Origin: Kudoa neothunni
Lineage: Eukaryota > Cnidaria
Assembly: GCA_964304625.1 (NCBI GenBank)
Contig: OZ199840.1
Span: forward strand, 6,510,001-6,574,000
Reading direction: 5' to 3'
DNA: 64,000 nt
A program made the translations under genes and the position numbers. Positions 12,379 through 24,877 of this stretch are shown one piece after another. Numbering within the stretch: the first letter of the stretch is position 1; each line of letters begins with the position of its first letter. The notes under the pieces are model-generated. The model was not told where the DNA came from and searched no databases. It worked only from the letters and a program-made list of their open reading frames with translations.

Positions 12379-15181
12379 AAGTTCAACATCGTCGCTGTTA
12401 CTTTCACTCGTTTGATGTCTTACACACTGCTCTTGTGTACTGTGTTGTAACTATTTTTAACTGTGTAATAAGGATTTCAGTTTTTCGATAACCAGTTTTC
12501 ATGTTATTTATCCTATTACATAGATTTATTAGTCAAGAATTTTTTGCGTGCGTAGTCGCCTGTCTTATTTAAATATTTAGAATTCCAATTTTTGCTTTTA
12601 GATATCTTGGTAACAATATTTTTTTTATGAGAAACAGAAAATGGAACGCGAAGGGATTAAACGGCAACGATATAAGCAGGAAGATACGTCCTGCAGTAAA
12701 AATTTAAAAATAGAATGGTAATATTTAGAACGATGAAACCAGTTTAAATTTAACCAAAATTTTCTGTTACAGGAGTAGATGGCCTGCATAGGAAAGGCTG
12801 AGCTTATATCAATTCTAGTTTAATAAACATGAAACTATATACAATGCAACTTCGGACTTAGGCCGTAATCAGTTCTAGAAGTGTGTTCGAACTACGAATA
12901 ATTTTTTATCATTTAAAATGATTAGTTTGATCCGTCACCATACATCAAATAAATAACTAATTTGTTTTCTTATGTATGAAAAACATGCATACCCTGCATT
13001 TAAAAAATATAATAAATAAATATTGAATATAATCATAAAAATGAAATCGCTTCATTACGTATGAGCCAAGCTTTTGATTTATTTTTGTTACAATGAACGA
13101 TATTTTTTTATTTTTATATATTTGATCGTTAAAGTCTTTTCTTTATTAGAAGCAAGAATTAGAGAATTCAAATTTAGTTTTGTGCAGAAAAGTGGCGATT
13201 ACGTACGAGCCCTGTTGCATTGTATAGGATAATATTTTGTAGTTGTCATACGATAAATTATAAAGGGTTCTCTTTAAATAATGTTCGCATTATTTGATTG
13301 AACAACTCTTCTTCTAGAACTTCTTTTATTCTCAGTTTTTTGCTCCCATTGGATTTGTTTTGAATGCCCTTTCTATATGTGTTTGAATTCAAACGTGTTA
13401 CTGACTCAAACTTTTTGGTCAAACTCTGATTTGTACGAGTTCCGCGACGTTCGAACTCCGATGTTGCAAAGTATAGAGATAATGCACAGACGTTTAATAA
13501 TTATGAAAATTACTGTGTCGCTAAAGCTTCGGAGATTTTCTAAAGATCTATAAACAATAGTGAATTAAAAAAACACTTATATGAATATTTTATATGTGAA
13601 TGCAAATGAATAACGAAGTGTTTGTTTAATTACAACTAAATGAAATTAGGGCGTATTATAAGTAATTAGTTAATTTTTAAATCAAGTAATTTATTTGCAA
13701 GTAACAGTACTTGTTAGTAGAACACGATTAAAGTTATAAAATAAAAAAATGGCATTGCTGTTTGGAGACACATTTAAAAGTGGTACGTTTTGAAAAATTT
13801 CTAACATTCCTACTCAAGTATACTATCATATATTTAATAATTCAATTTTTAATATTTGATTCTTTTACCAAATGAAATAATGGTAGTATTTGAAAGGGAT
13901 AGAATAGGTTTAAACAATAATTTTTACATAGCGCCTTAAAATCATTATTTATAACAAAATATTTTTTATTTATGTGTTGTAATATATAATCTCATCTATA
14001 ACGTAGAGAATTAATTTTACTTAACTGATTGATGATTGTTTCATAATTATGTAAAAATAAATGAATTATAGAGTTTTCTATTATAAAAATATGATCAACT
14101 TTAATAGGAAACTATCAATAAAAGCTTGCAAGAAAAACACTTTAATTCACCCTTTATATACAGATTTAGTTTATTCCGATGTAAAATAAAAAATTTAGTT
14201 AAAAACTGAAATTTATATTGAGAGTTGAACTTAATGATGTGCAATGATGACGTTTATAACCATCAATGAAGTAGGTTACTCGCATTAAAATATAAAAGAT
14301 AGAAATTTATTTAGGTGAAAAGGTACTAAGAAAAATATGCTGTAACTAATCGGCTACATCGTTCAAAATGAAAATCACTTGAAAATGAATATAAATATGT
14401 CTAATTTCTAATAACTGCGATTTTTGTTGCTGCAGGTACATGATGAGTACGATGATAAATTGTGTAATAGAGTTTCCATGCGATTTTAGATTTAATTTAT
14501 TAATTAATAAACTCCGTTGTTGCTAATAATTATAAACAAACTTAAGCTTTTATTCACGCATGTTTCCATTGATAGGCATTATTCTATGGCTTATTACTTG
14601 GCGAAATAATTAATTGAAGATCTCATAAATTGGAAAAAATGTCACAATAAGTAAATACATGATTAGTGAAAATATATCATTTTCATTTATTTCAGCATAA
14701 TAATTATTAATTGTTAATTTTTCGTATCACTTAATTTTACACATTAGCCTTAAACTATCTACCATAGTGGATTACTGAAACCAAGGAGATGAGTGCGTTG
14801 GGAATTGAAAATAAACAACTCATAGTTTAAGAGAAGACAAACTTTGTAAAATACTTTTGTCAAATAATACATGGCGTCAAATTAAGAGTTAAGACTTATT
14901 CTAATAACAACAAAATGTTATTTATGTCGTAACAAAAATCTGAAATAATTCAATCAAGAGGAATTTCATATTAAGGTTTTAATTGCTCTGAATGTATTAC
15001 AAAAATAATAAACTAATCTTGTAAATATTTGTTTGTAAATTAAGCATCCCATGTAACAAGTTTAATATTCAAGATTACGTAAAATGTGTCATTAGAACGT
15101 CATCACTTACCAAACATTTTTATCAATAATATTATTCGCTTCGACATATCCATCGTTTAATCAAAATCTTATATGTAATTG
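12379..15181. other. Intergenic, no gene seen
   Basis: About 2.8 kb of AT-rich DNA between the helicase stop codon and POMGNT1 copy A. I find no coding frame, RNA gene or element ends. No canonical AATAAA is obvious just after the helicase stop; AATAAG occurs near 12466. Confidence 0.5.
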
Positions 15182-17653
15182 ATGATCAGAATAAAAAAAA
15201 AGTAGCTTTAATTGTTTTTCGTTATAAATAACGTTAACAGCTTAGTTTTCCTATTTATATTTGTATTGATCGTGTTGTCATTTTTGTACTACATGAGTGG
15301 GGAGAACGATGACAAATATCAAACCGTCACCAACGATATTATTTATTCAAATGAAATACCTAAAAATAATAATTCTATCTCAAACAACTTAAAACTCGAT
15401 AATATAGATCAAGTTATTGCTTCTTAGTGTGTACATCAAAATTAAAATATTCTTAGAGCACAATTGAAGTTATATCAAGCCGTGATGCATTTAGAGTTTA
15501 TGTTAATGAAAAAATTATATATGTGTCTCCGATTGGATATGTTGGAATATCAATGGTTGTTTTAAATCCAAACTCACTAGAAATTGTAAACACTTCCCAT
15601 TTCAATACTTACATGAGTTTTTCTGAAGCTGAGGAGTTACTGAAGGCTGTCAATGATTGCCAAAATAATGAATTAATTATTCTAGGAGTTGTTGTAAGTT
15701 TTTGTCTGAATCAATATATTGTACTCATTATTATATTATTTTATCAATAAAATTAAGAAAAAAATATAATATAATATAACTTTATTGTTAAATATGTTGG
15801 TTAAAATAGAGTTTTTAATGAAATATAGGATGAGGGATCATACAAACTTCACGACAAAGTTAAACTAGAATTATCAAGACAAGGCAGCACCAAAATTAAA
15901 GATTTGAAATTTAGAAGTATGTGGTCAATGATATTCCTCAAGGACCAAGCATTGTTGGAAGAAGGAATAATACACAGGGAGACAACAGACGGCTGGCCTA
16001 CTCCGCTGCGTCTTTATACTTCACTAAAACCCAAATATAATGTTCTCCCAATTCAAAAGATAAATTGCATCAATTGGCCAAACGACAACTCATTCGTTCG
16101 GAGAAGAAGATTTTGTGATAAATATCAAAAGGAATTCCCTGATATTTGCCACTGTGAGGAATTCTTTCCTTTTACTAACATTCATTTCAAATTTCTACGT
16201 TAATAATATTATGTGATGTTTTATATAGGTCGAAATTACAAACCAATCGATTTTCAGTACAAACCATTAAAGAATTATCAAATTCACTCTTCAATCAAAC
16301 TTAGAGATGCTAATTCGGTGCTGGATAAGACACCAATTGCCATTGTGTCTTCCTCTCGCCCCAAATACCTCATGCAATGTCTTCAAAGACTATTATCGAT
16401 CAGTGGAACACGCAAAAACATGATCAAAATCTACACTGATTCTAAAAACCAAATGAATATTGAGATAGCAAAATTATTTGAGATTGATCTTTACTTCACT
16501 GCCAAGAGATGTGCACCACCTTGTGCTATCGCATTTGTAAAAAAGAATCATTCTTTCTCAGTTGATATTTAATAACTAATATTTTCTTATTTTTTAGCAT
16601 TATAGATCCATGTTTTTGGATATATGCGAACAACACCCCAGAGCCCCAGAGATTATCATTATTGAAGAAGACCTATTAGTTTCACTAGACTTTTTTTATT
16701 ATTTTGTTCAAGTGCTTCCATCTTATCGAAAAGTCGACCATTATTATTGTGTTTCAGCTTGGAATGATCAGGTGTGAATCCTATCTATATCTAAAATTAT
16801 AACTGTGCCTTAGTCATATAACCACACAGCTGGAGATTATAAAATGTTATATCTCACTCATACGATGCCCGGACTAGGCTTTGCAATCAAGCGCTCCACT
16901 TTGGTTAACGACTGGTTACCAACTTGGCCCAAATCTCCTAAACAATTTGATTGGGATTATTTTGTGAGATCGGATAGAATTCGAAAAGGAAGAGAATGTA
17001 TAGTGCCTGACATTTCACGAACATTTCATTTCGGAGAAAAGGGTTATTCCGTAAATTTGATCAGTCAAAAAGTGCATTATAGCACTCGGCCGGCGGTCAC
17101 TTACCAAGAGACTAATTTTGATATCTCATGGTTGGAAAACAATTCATATGAATCTTTGATCATTGATCTTATCAAGTTAATGATTTATAACATTAGATCC
17201 AAACATTGGGACAACTATATCAATTTAATTTATCTACTCTAGGCACGCTAAACCAGTAGAGAGTAGTACACTCACCGAAATTTGTGCTATTGGGAAAACA
17301 GCCTTTGATGATTACTATAACTCGAAACTCCATAACAAACCCCAAAAGCATGAGCCCTCAGATGGAATAAGCATTGACAAGCTACGCAAAAATACTCGCA
17401 CGATTTATTTTCAAATGAGTAAAAGTTTTGATCAGAAATTATGGAAAAAAGTTTCTATGTAATTAAAAACTATTTCTTCATTTCTATGTTATTTCATAGA
17501 TGTTGGCACATTTGGACAATGGATGAAAGAGATTTCCACTTTGGAGCTCTACGTATTTGGTTTTCGGGGGTTCATTATATAGTAATCATGTGCCCTCTCT
17601 CCAAGTATTGTGAATACAAACCAGAAAACCTAACTCCTATACCGATAGCTTAA
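15182..17653 (+). CDS. POMGNT1: POMGNT1 copy A, O-mannose beta-1,2-N-acetylglucosaminyltransferase
   Basis: Nine phase-consistent exons code for 659 residues, against 660 in the human enzyme: 15182-15201, 15241-15426, 15459-15693, 15829-16153, 16229-16536, 16598-16771, 16814-17175, 17243-17458, 17500-17653. The enzyme adds GlcNAc in beta-1,2 linkage to O-mannose on dystroglycan-type proteins in the Golgi. A basic start (MIRIKKN) and a hydrophobic stretch (about 8-25) give a type II membrane anchor. The stem has the ILEI/PANDER-like domain (VGISMVVLNP) and the family RRRRFC motif. The GT13 catalytic domain starts near TPIAIVSSSRPK, with the metal-binding EED at about 381-383, VSAWNDQ, TMPGLGF, GRECIVPDISRTFHFG and C-terminal CWHIW. 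The ATG is chosen because a 39-bp intron joins it in frame to the membrane segment. It looks intact. Confidence 0.93.
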
Positions 17654-18383
17654 CTCTTGTTACTAACAAATAAGGGCTATATAAAAGATATATCAATGTT
17701 ATTCTACATTATTATAATTTTCCCCGCTTTCAGGTATTCTTTGCTTTAAAGGATCTTAGTTTTATTTCCAGTATTTTATATCTTACATATATAAAGTTAT
17801 CGCTTTCTTATTATATTCAATTATGAATAATTTGTACACAACAGCCTTTAACTAACCTTAGATTTCTTTCATCAAGCCTGATTTAGAATTCAGATCAGTT
17901 TTGGCTATCTGCCGTATTTCAAATCACATTTTGGGCCAGTAAACTCATTGTCAGGTTTTTCTTCATTTTTACGCAGGTGTGGGTGAACCGAATTTTCGAA
18001 TCCAATTCTTCTCAAAACTTAGGTCATATGGTATTTTATGTGTTATGGGTCATGGAAAATTTTTTGATAATTTTTGACACCAAGTAGAAAGTGTGTCGAT
18101 ATCACTAATGCAACTTGGATATAAAATACAATAGAAATCGCTTGTTAAACATTTTTTTTGTGATTTGAAAAAGGTACACAATAAAGATAACGTGTGCAAT
18201 GAACGTACGTCTCATGCGCACTTGAATAAAAACTAAACACATGGAAGTGTTATTATATTCATCTATTTTTAAAATAATCTGTCATCAATTTAGATTACTC
18301 ATTTAATCTGATAATTTAAAATTATATCCATAAAAGAATATAATTTTCTTAAGCCTAGTAAATTTTTATAATAAATGGCTAGG
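17654..18383. other. Downstream flank of POMGNT1 copy A
   Basis: Non-coding. It does not resemble the sequence downstream of copy B, so similarity between the paralogs ends close to the stop codon. Nothing else is seen. Confidence 0.5.
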
Positions 18384-18392
18384 TGAATTTTG

Positions 18393-18938
18393 GGTTAAAA
18401 TGTAGAATAGTGGCCACATTTTCCGATTAAAGATTATAATTGGTTCGTAGATTAATCCTGAATTTTTTATAACAAATTAGCATGAAATATGTTAAACATT
18501 TAATGGTAGGAACGAGTGGATTAATTACAATAAATTATTTTTGATGTTAACGTTATGCATTTGATAAAATTTAACACCTAATGCTTGCAGATAATATTAA
18601 TTTCTTATTCTTATGGACATAAAATTAATAATAGGCAATTGCTAATGATGAAATATGACAATCAATAAAAAATCATAGTTGTCACACTCAAATTTTAGGA
18701 TAAAACAAGGCATGCTTTACTCCATCGATTAAATGGTATGTCCTGTGGAAATAACTACGAGGGGCTAGCAGTTTTTTAAAGAATATATTACAACAACTAT
18801 TATCGATAACAAATACAGTGCCGAAAATAACCTACAGGTGGTGAAACAATGATAAATACAAAAAATTAGAATAATCAACAGGTTAGATTTTTATTGTGGT
18901 CGCTGATTTGGATTACGGCCACTATTCTACATTTTAAC
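18393..18938 (+). mobile_element. MITE copy 1 with long terminal repeats
   Basis: A 546-bp element begins GGTTAAAATGTAGAATAGTG and ends with the inverted sequence, about 22 bp at each end. It is flanked by a perfect 9-bp duplication TGAATTTTG at 18384-18392 and 18939-18947. It has no coding frame. A second copy lies inverted at 30768-31317. A 8-9 bp target duplication suggests mobilisation by a Mutator or hAT transposase; neither the Mutator nor the hAT ends found elsewhere here match its ends. Confidence 0.88.
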
Positions 18939-18947
18939 TGAATTTTG

Positions 18948-19949
18948 AGTATGGCGGTTCTCAGTTTTTTAACATTTAAAGAATACTCCTTATTAGAATC
19001 ATCTAAATATTGAGATTCAGCTACCAAATGACGATACTGTTATTTTCGATATTTTAAGGCGCACTTATTATCTCATTATTTTCCAATTCATTTATTTTAT
19101 TAATTGAATCATTACGTTACTCATAATTATTATTTCTATACAAAATTTATTTTCCTTGGTCTCATCTTTTCTGTCGAAGCTAATTTTATTTGTCGTAAAC
19201 GAATTTTTATTATAAAATTAAAGAAAACCGTACCTGTGATGAGTTAAAAGTTGTGTACATAGTTATTTATAATTCCAACTTTCTGTAAAATTTTATTATT
19301 GTATTAAGTGAGACACCTTCATAGAAATTTTTAATGAAAAAATGCATTCCGGTAATGCTTATTTAGCGTATACACACATTTCGTAACTATTAATGGAGTC
19401 TTATTATGAGACTATACTATACTGAGGCTACTAAGGGCTAGCAAAGATGAGCCGCTCTCCTACGTAATAATAATCACTTCAATATTGTTACAGAGTACTA
19501 TGACTTATGAGAGCATTTAGGCAGAGAGAGAAAGAGCAGATGTCGGCACAGAATATTACTATTACTATGCAGTTAAATTTTTTTGTGATTTTGTGAAAAC
19601 GGTAGATACAATGTAAATATAAGATATGTGGTAGTCACATTTTAATGTTAGAATACTTAAGTAATTTTTAGACTATTGGAATTAAAATAACTTAGAAAAT
19701 AACAAAAAAAACAATCACGCGATCAACAGTTTTACGCAATATGATGGGTATTACATTACTGTTTTAACTCTCAATTGCTCATAAAATTAAATCAAAAAAC
19801 AACCCAAATAAAAATCACATATTATTTTGTTAACACATTCGAGTCCCAATTTTTAGCAGGATAAAAAATTTTTACAAATAAAAATATCAATGAACACAAA
19901 ATTTTTAAGACACAAGAATTACCCAACAAAAATTTTTTAAACATTTTAT
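18948..19949. other. Intergenic, no gene seen
   Basis: AT-rich, no protein-like frame and no element boundary recognised. Confidence 0.45.
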
Positions 19950-21880
19950 GTTTTTCACTAAAGTGCACAAGGGGACTTCACATAAAAAAAATTGGAAATT
20001 TTCTTATGTGACAAAAATCAAACAATACTAATCGTATTTAGTTTTTTTGGCGTGGAAATTGTAAAAACGATTTCTTCCTTTTACAATACTGCAGCTTGCA
20101 TTACATTTAAGACACACAAACTGTGTACTTCTTTTACAGAGGCGACATCTGCTTTTGGAGTCCACCATATCAGGGTATTGTCCTACATTGTCAAATCTAA
20201 TAAAATCTGACAGCCCGTAATTTTGTTTTTCATTTTACATAAGACGAGGACCCCAACTGAGATATGTCCAGACTTGGTCGATCTCACATTGGTACCCTAT
20301 CTGTTTTTTGTGATAGCTTAAAAGTTCACTTATGGTTTTGGTGAATGAGAGCAAATCTTTAATCTTTTTCTTTGGCACTTTTCTTATTAGTGGGTTCCTA
20401 GTATAGAGCTGCCAGGCATTGATAACGGCTGTATTTAAACCCTAAAAGAAAATTTTCGTATAAAATTTTTTGGATTTGTGTTCTAGCCTAAAAGAGCCAT
20501 CAGCATGTCCGAAAGACCAATCCCTCCCATATTTTTATTATACTCGGAAACGACACTAAGGCATACTCAACATTGGTCATTTGTCCTTGGCTTCTAAAAA
20601 TCTCTTTACATTGCAACTGGATTCCGAGGATGAATGGGCTGAGGATAAATGGCCACGGATATGTCACATCACTGGGATAATATTATGTCGTTTTGAAGAT
20701 TTTGTGCTCATTCATATGATCCACGTCAACTTTTTGAAATAGCTTTTACAGGAGTTAATACGCAGTTCTTAATTCTATTTCTCCTGATAGTTCCAACAGA
20801 ATAGATATTGCGATTTTTTAAAAACATTTGCAATGGAAATGACATAATGTAATTGTAAAAATATACAAAAAATGTTTTGGATATTGGAAGTGTTTCAGAA
20901 AGTCTGACTACAAAATCTCCTGAAGCTAGACCACCGCCTTGATCGACAGTAGGACGCTTCCTTCATATAGACGAAAATCATATACAATTCCATCGACCGC
21001 ACACCTTGCGAAGACTTTAAAATCCCACCTGGATGATTTCTTAGACAGATATTGCTTTACTTTACATTTTCCTTTGAAAGGAATCATTTTCTCATCTATA
21101 GAATTACTAACTTCTTGCTTGAGGCTTAAGCAAGAAGTCCTAAGACGTTCTAAAAAGGATATGATTTTTGAAAAGCTATCAAAACAAGTGATTCATTATT
21201 CTTTATATTTTATCGTTGTTACAAAAATGCAAAAACATGAATATTTGCTGAAAACGATTTCTCGAAACTGTATTAGAAATAGGTAGATAATCCAGTGATT
21301 TGCTCCAGTAGCAGCGATAACGTAACATCCTAACAATTCCTATTAAAATCAAATCTCTAATAAATTTTTGAATTTCTTCAACATCCGTAAGAAAGGTTGA
21401 ACCAATCTGAGTTGAAAAAATATTCGATTCGTGGGATATCATCTCAAGTAATTCATTGAAAGTTAAATTGTGATCCATTGTAATCCAAATTTCTTTATAG
21501 TAAACGCCCGTTGTTCACTGTAGTGAGCACGTGTTATTTAAGCGATATTTTTTGCAATAATTAAATAAATAACGTGAATACTTGAAAGTACAAACTAGAA
21601 ATAAGTATCTAAACTATCTATATTTTTTAAGATTTATTTATAAAATACAAGAAGCTTTTATTTGAAAAATAAAGTTAGAATTTTATAATCCACATTTAGG
21701 AAAAAGTATCCTTCAATCTAAACTCATCATTATCAACTATGATAAAATACAAATAAAAAAACAAAGCTTAAATCAAATTATTCATTAAAATCTATTTTTG
21801 ATATCCAACTAGTTAAAGGTAACATGTATTGATCGAAATAATCGTTTGTTCATTACAGTGAACAATGAGACTGAAAAGTG
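19950..21880 (-). pseudogene. piggyBac element 3, degraded (PGBD4-like transposase)
   Basis: The minus strand codes for piggyBac transposase fragments. The N-terminal part (21478-21203) includes DLILIGIVRMLRYRCYWSKS and RNRFQQIFMFLHF, family hallmarks. A block near 21104-20960 has SIDEKMIPFKGK with the first catalytic Asp, then WDFKVFARC and GIVYDFRLYEG. Further on are NRNIYSVGTIRRNRI (about 20820) and YNKNMGGIGLSDMLMAL (about 20535-20485). Stops and shifts are numerous. Two catalytic positions appear lost: the second Asp reads Tyr (FYNYIMSFPL) and the third reads Gly (GGIG). Short palindromes TTGTTCATTACAGTGAACAA (21846-21865) and GTTCACTGTAGTGAGC (21513-21528) lie upstream of the frame, with a TTAA at 21881-21884 as a possible right boundary. 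The left boundary is not resolved. Confidence 0.8.
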
Positions 21881-21884
21881 TTAA

Positions 21885-22667
21885 ATGAATAAAATATGTA
21901 TTATTTCATTTTAAATGCTTCTGTATCAAAAAAAGTCGTTAATGAAGGATCGTGAACTTTAAATGTTGGCTAACTTTTCTTATTACGATTTCTACGTCGT
22001 ACGACTACATACTCGCCCAAACTGTTTTTCGAAGTTATTAGTTGTATTCATTAAAAGCACAAAGCATAAAAATAATCAAAATTTAAACGACTTTCAAAAA
22101 TAGTGTTGCGTTTGTTCGCGCTAGGCGCAATAGAAATATAATTTCACGCTCGTGTGCGTCAAACTACGTAAAAACTGTTTAATGATCAGTTGTATAGACT
22201 TACTTGTCATCATTGAAGGGATTGCGCAAAAGCGTTTGTTTTTTGTATGAAGTTAAAATTGGTCCAAAATGATGAGCAAAGAAGTATGTTAAAAACGAGT
22301 TTCGCCAATTATTACTATTTTATGATAGTGTTGTGAAGAGTCTTAATTTTATTTTAAACAAACATGAGATAAAAATTAGGACAATGCTATTTTAGCAGGA
22401 TTTTTCTGTTTTTATACAAAATTATCCTTTCTATATACAATAGATAATCGATTTTTCGTAATCCCTTTGGGACCAGAGAAAAGTTACTGAAAATGCATCA
22501 CTGACCAATTTTACGTACGTATCGACTCGTGCGCAGATAATTAAAACATGTTGTATTAAAGTAATATTGTAATAAGATTCATAATTATTAATTTTTAGAA
22601 AAATTTTTATCTTCTTGGCGTAACTTGAAGAAAATCTGGTGACTATAAATTTAGATCGTTATCGATT
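21885..22667. other. Spacer between two piggyBac relics
   Basis: About 0.8 kb of AT-rich sequence without a coding frame or recognisable ends. Confidence 0.4.
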
Positions 22668-22671
22668 TCAA

Positions 22672-24873
22672 CCCTCTGATGATCATAAAAAACATGTCCG
22701 TTGAAATTACTTTGAGGTAAAAAATACCCCAACTATTTTTTTCGTTTAAAATACGAAAAATATTATAAAGTTTTCAAAACTAGAATCTAACAAATTTCCA
22801 GCCGACAGATTTAGTTTAAACTACACGATAAAGTGATATATTTATCGTTGGCACATGCGCGGGCGATTTGTACGATGAATTCTTTTTTTAGAATGTGAGT
22901 GTGGAGGTCATATTTACGAAGATGAAGAATTTTCAGACGAAATGGAATTAATCGACGTTGGTATTAATGTTCTTACGAGTAAGGTTGGTATTCAATGGAA
23001 TGCGTCAACTCCTTGTCCAACTAAGAGAGGTTTGAAGAATGAATGTATCCACGCCGATGCTCAAACAAAAATAAAAAACATTTTGGGCAGGTTTTTATTA
23101 TTTTCGATTGATGAAATCAGTAATGAAATCACTTTGTTTACAAATATATTTGGAAAACATCGTTTTGGCGACCAATTGTACCATCTTGATTTGTTAGAAA
23201 TTAGGGAATATTTAGGATTGTTAATCCTCATGACCACCCATAAGGATAGAGAGGAGCATATAAGTGAGTTTTTCAGCCAGAAGGAAGGAAGAGAAATCTA
23301 TCGGCAATTATTTTCAATTCGGTGCTTCAGACATATTTCCCAAGCACTGCATTTAGATGGCTATTATAACTGCGAAGAACGTAGAAATTTGGACCGACTC
23401 AGTGCCATTCGTGATATATGGGAGAAGTGGGTTGACGTGCTACCTAAATGTTTTGCTCCGAACGAGGACGTCATTGTCGATGAACAATTGGTTCCATTGG
23501 GGGGGGGGGATGTCCTTCCGGCATTATATGCCCATGATGTCGGCAAAATGTGGTATATAATTTTGTCTTCTGGTTGATCCAATCGCCAATTACGTTTGTA
23601 ATGCCAGCGTTTACTTGGGAAAGAACAATTCTGAGACGAACAGATAAACTAACGTAGGTGAAAACATCGTTCTCAACCTTACAACTCATTTGTTTGATTC
23701 TGGCCAAAATGTTGTCGCTGATAATTTCTTCTCGTCGATGTCTCTCGTGAAGAAATTGTTGGAAAGAAAGTTGACTTTTTTGGGAGCAATGAGAAAAAAT
23801 AAGAGATACCATCTTGTCTTCTACCTTCAAGAAAATGACCTCTTTATTCCATCATTTTTTCGTTTCACAATAAATACATGCTGTTATCGTATGTGGCAAA
23901 GAAGGCTAATCTGTGATTCTTCTAACTTCCGGCACACATTATAACTCTGTTGCTGGAGAATACCTCAAGTTCAAACCTCAATTAATATTGAATGATAATA
24001 CAACTAAGGGCGGCGTAGATAATGTCGACAGGATGCACGCATCGGTTTTTATTCGTCGATTTACAAGGAGATGGCCCCTAGTCGTATTCTTAGCATAGTC
24101 GATTTGTCATTGGTGAATGCTTTTGCATTGTATGAAGAAATATATGGTGAATCGAATAATGGACGAACCTTCCTAAGGGAGATCGCATAGCAACTCCTTA
24201 AACTGTTTAAATTGTTGTTGGCCAAACATTCTACCAATATACCGGCAAAAAGACACTTCAATAAAGCAAACATTTCCCATTTGGAACCACCTGTAAACAT
24301 AAAAAGTGCACGACGTGAGTTTTGTCCTCGAAAAAATGATAAAATATTACAAGATGGTGCTATAAGTGCTACAAATTTTATTGTCCAGTACATTCTTCAA
24401 GCAGTTTTTTAGATTGTTCAAAATAAATATTCCCTAAAATTAATGTTTTTGCGCTGAAAGCTATATTTAATTACTTGGATGAGTCTAACCATAACATATA
24501 ATTACGACACACAGATTATAGTGAATTATTAATGGAGCAGATTAAACCACAATTGCCTAGCGTGAAATATGAAAATTTATTTCAGTTGCGCTTATAAAAA
24601 CATTATATACACGAATTAAAGAGTTTTTAATTTAGTTTAAATTTTAACGTAAAAGAATGGGTGGGGTAATTTCTACCCCAAAGCACTTTAGAAGATAAAC
24701 ATGCAATAAATTTTTTAATACAAAATATTTAAACAATATTTTAGTCTAGAATTAAAAAGAAATGTATGTTACAGGAATGCACAGAATCTTAAGCGCCAAA
24801 ATTTCCAACATAAAGAGATATATGAATTTTAAAATCGCATTGGGGTAGATTCAACCCCCAAATCATCGGAGGG
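22672..24873 (+). mobile_element. piggyBac-superfamily DNA transposon 2, 2.2 kb
   Basis: Terminal repeats are CCCTCTGATGATC at the left and CCCTCCGATGATT (reverse complement) at the right. The right flank is TTAA (24874-24877); the left flank reads TCAA (22668-22671), one change from TTAA. Hairpins of the TGGGGT...ACCCCA type sit inside both ends: TGAGGTAAAAAATACCCCA at 22713-22731, and TGGGGTAATTTCTACCCCA at 24662-24680 with a third at 24841-24860. The transposase inside is broken. The terminal repeats differ from element 1, so this is another family that shares the same kind of inner hairpin. Confidence 0.88.
22891..24412 (+). pseudogene. piggyBac transposase 2, frameshifted
   Basis: The transposase can be followed in pieces. 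The N-terminal half (22942 to about 23500) includes LGLLILMTTHKDRE and the first catalytic Asp in VIVDEQLVP (about 23480). The middle (23690-23840) has VVADNFFSSM with the second Asp, then GAMRKNKR. The third Asp is in GGVDNVDRM (about 24010-24040), followed by RRFTRRWPLVVF. The frame changes at an 11-G run (23499-23509) and again near 23840-23900. In-frame stops also occur, for example at 23558-23560. The C-terminal zinc domain seen in element 1 is not recognisable. It is an inactive copy. Confidence 0.85.
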
Positions 24874-24877
24874 TTAA

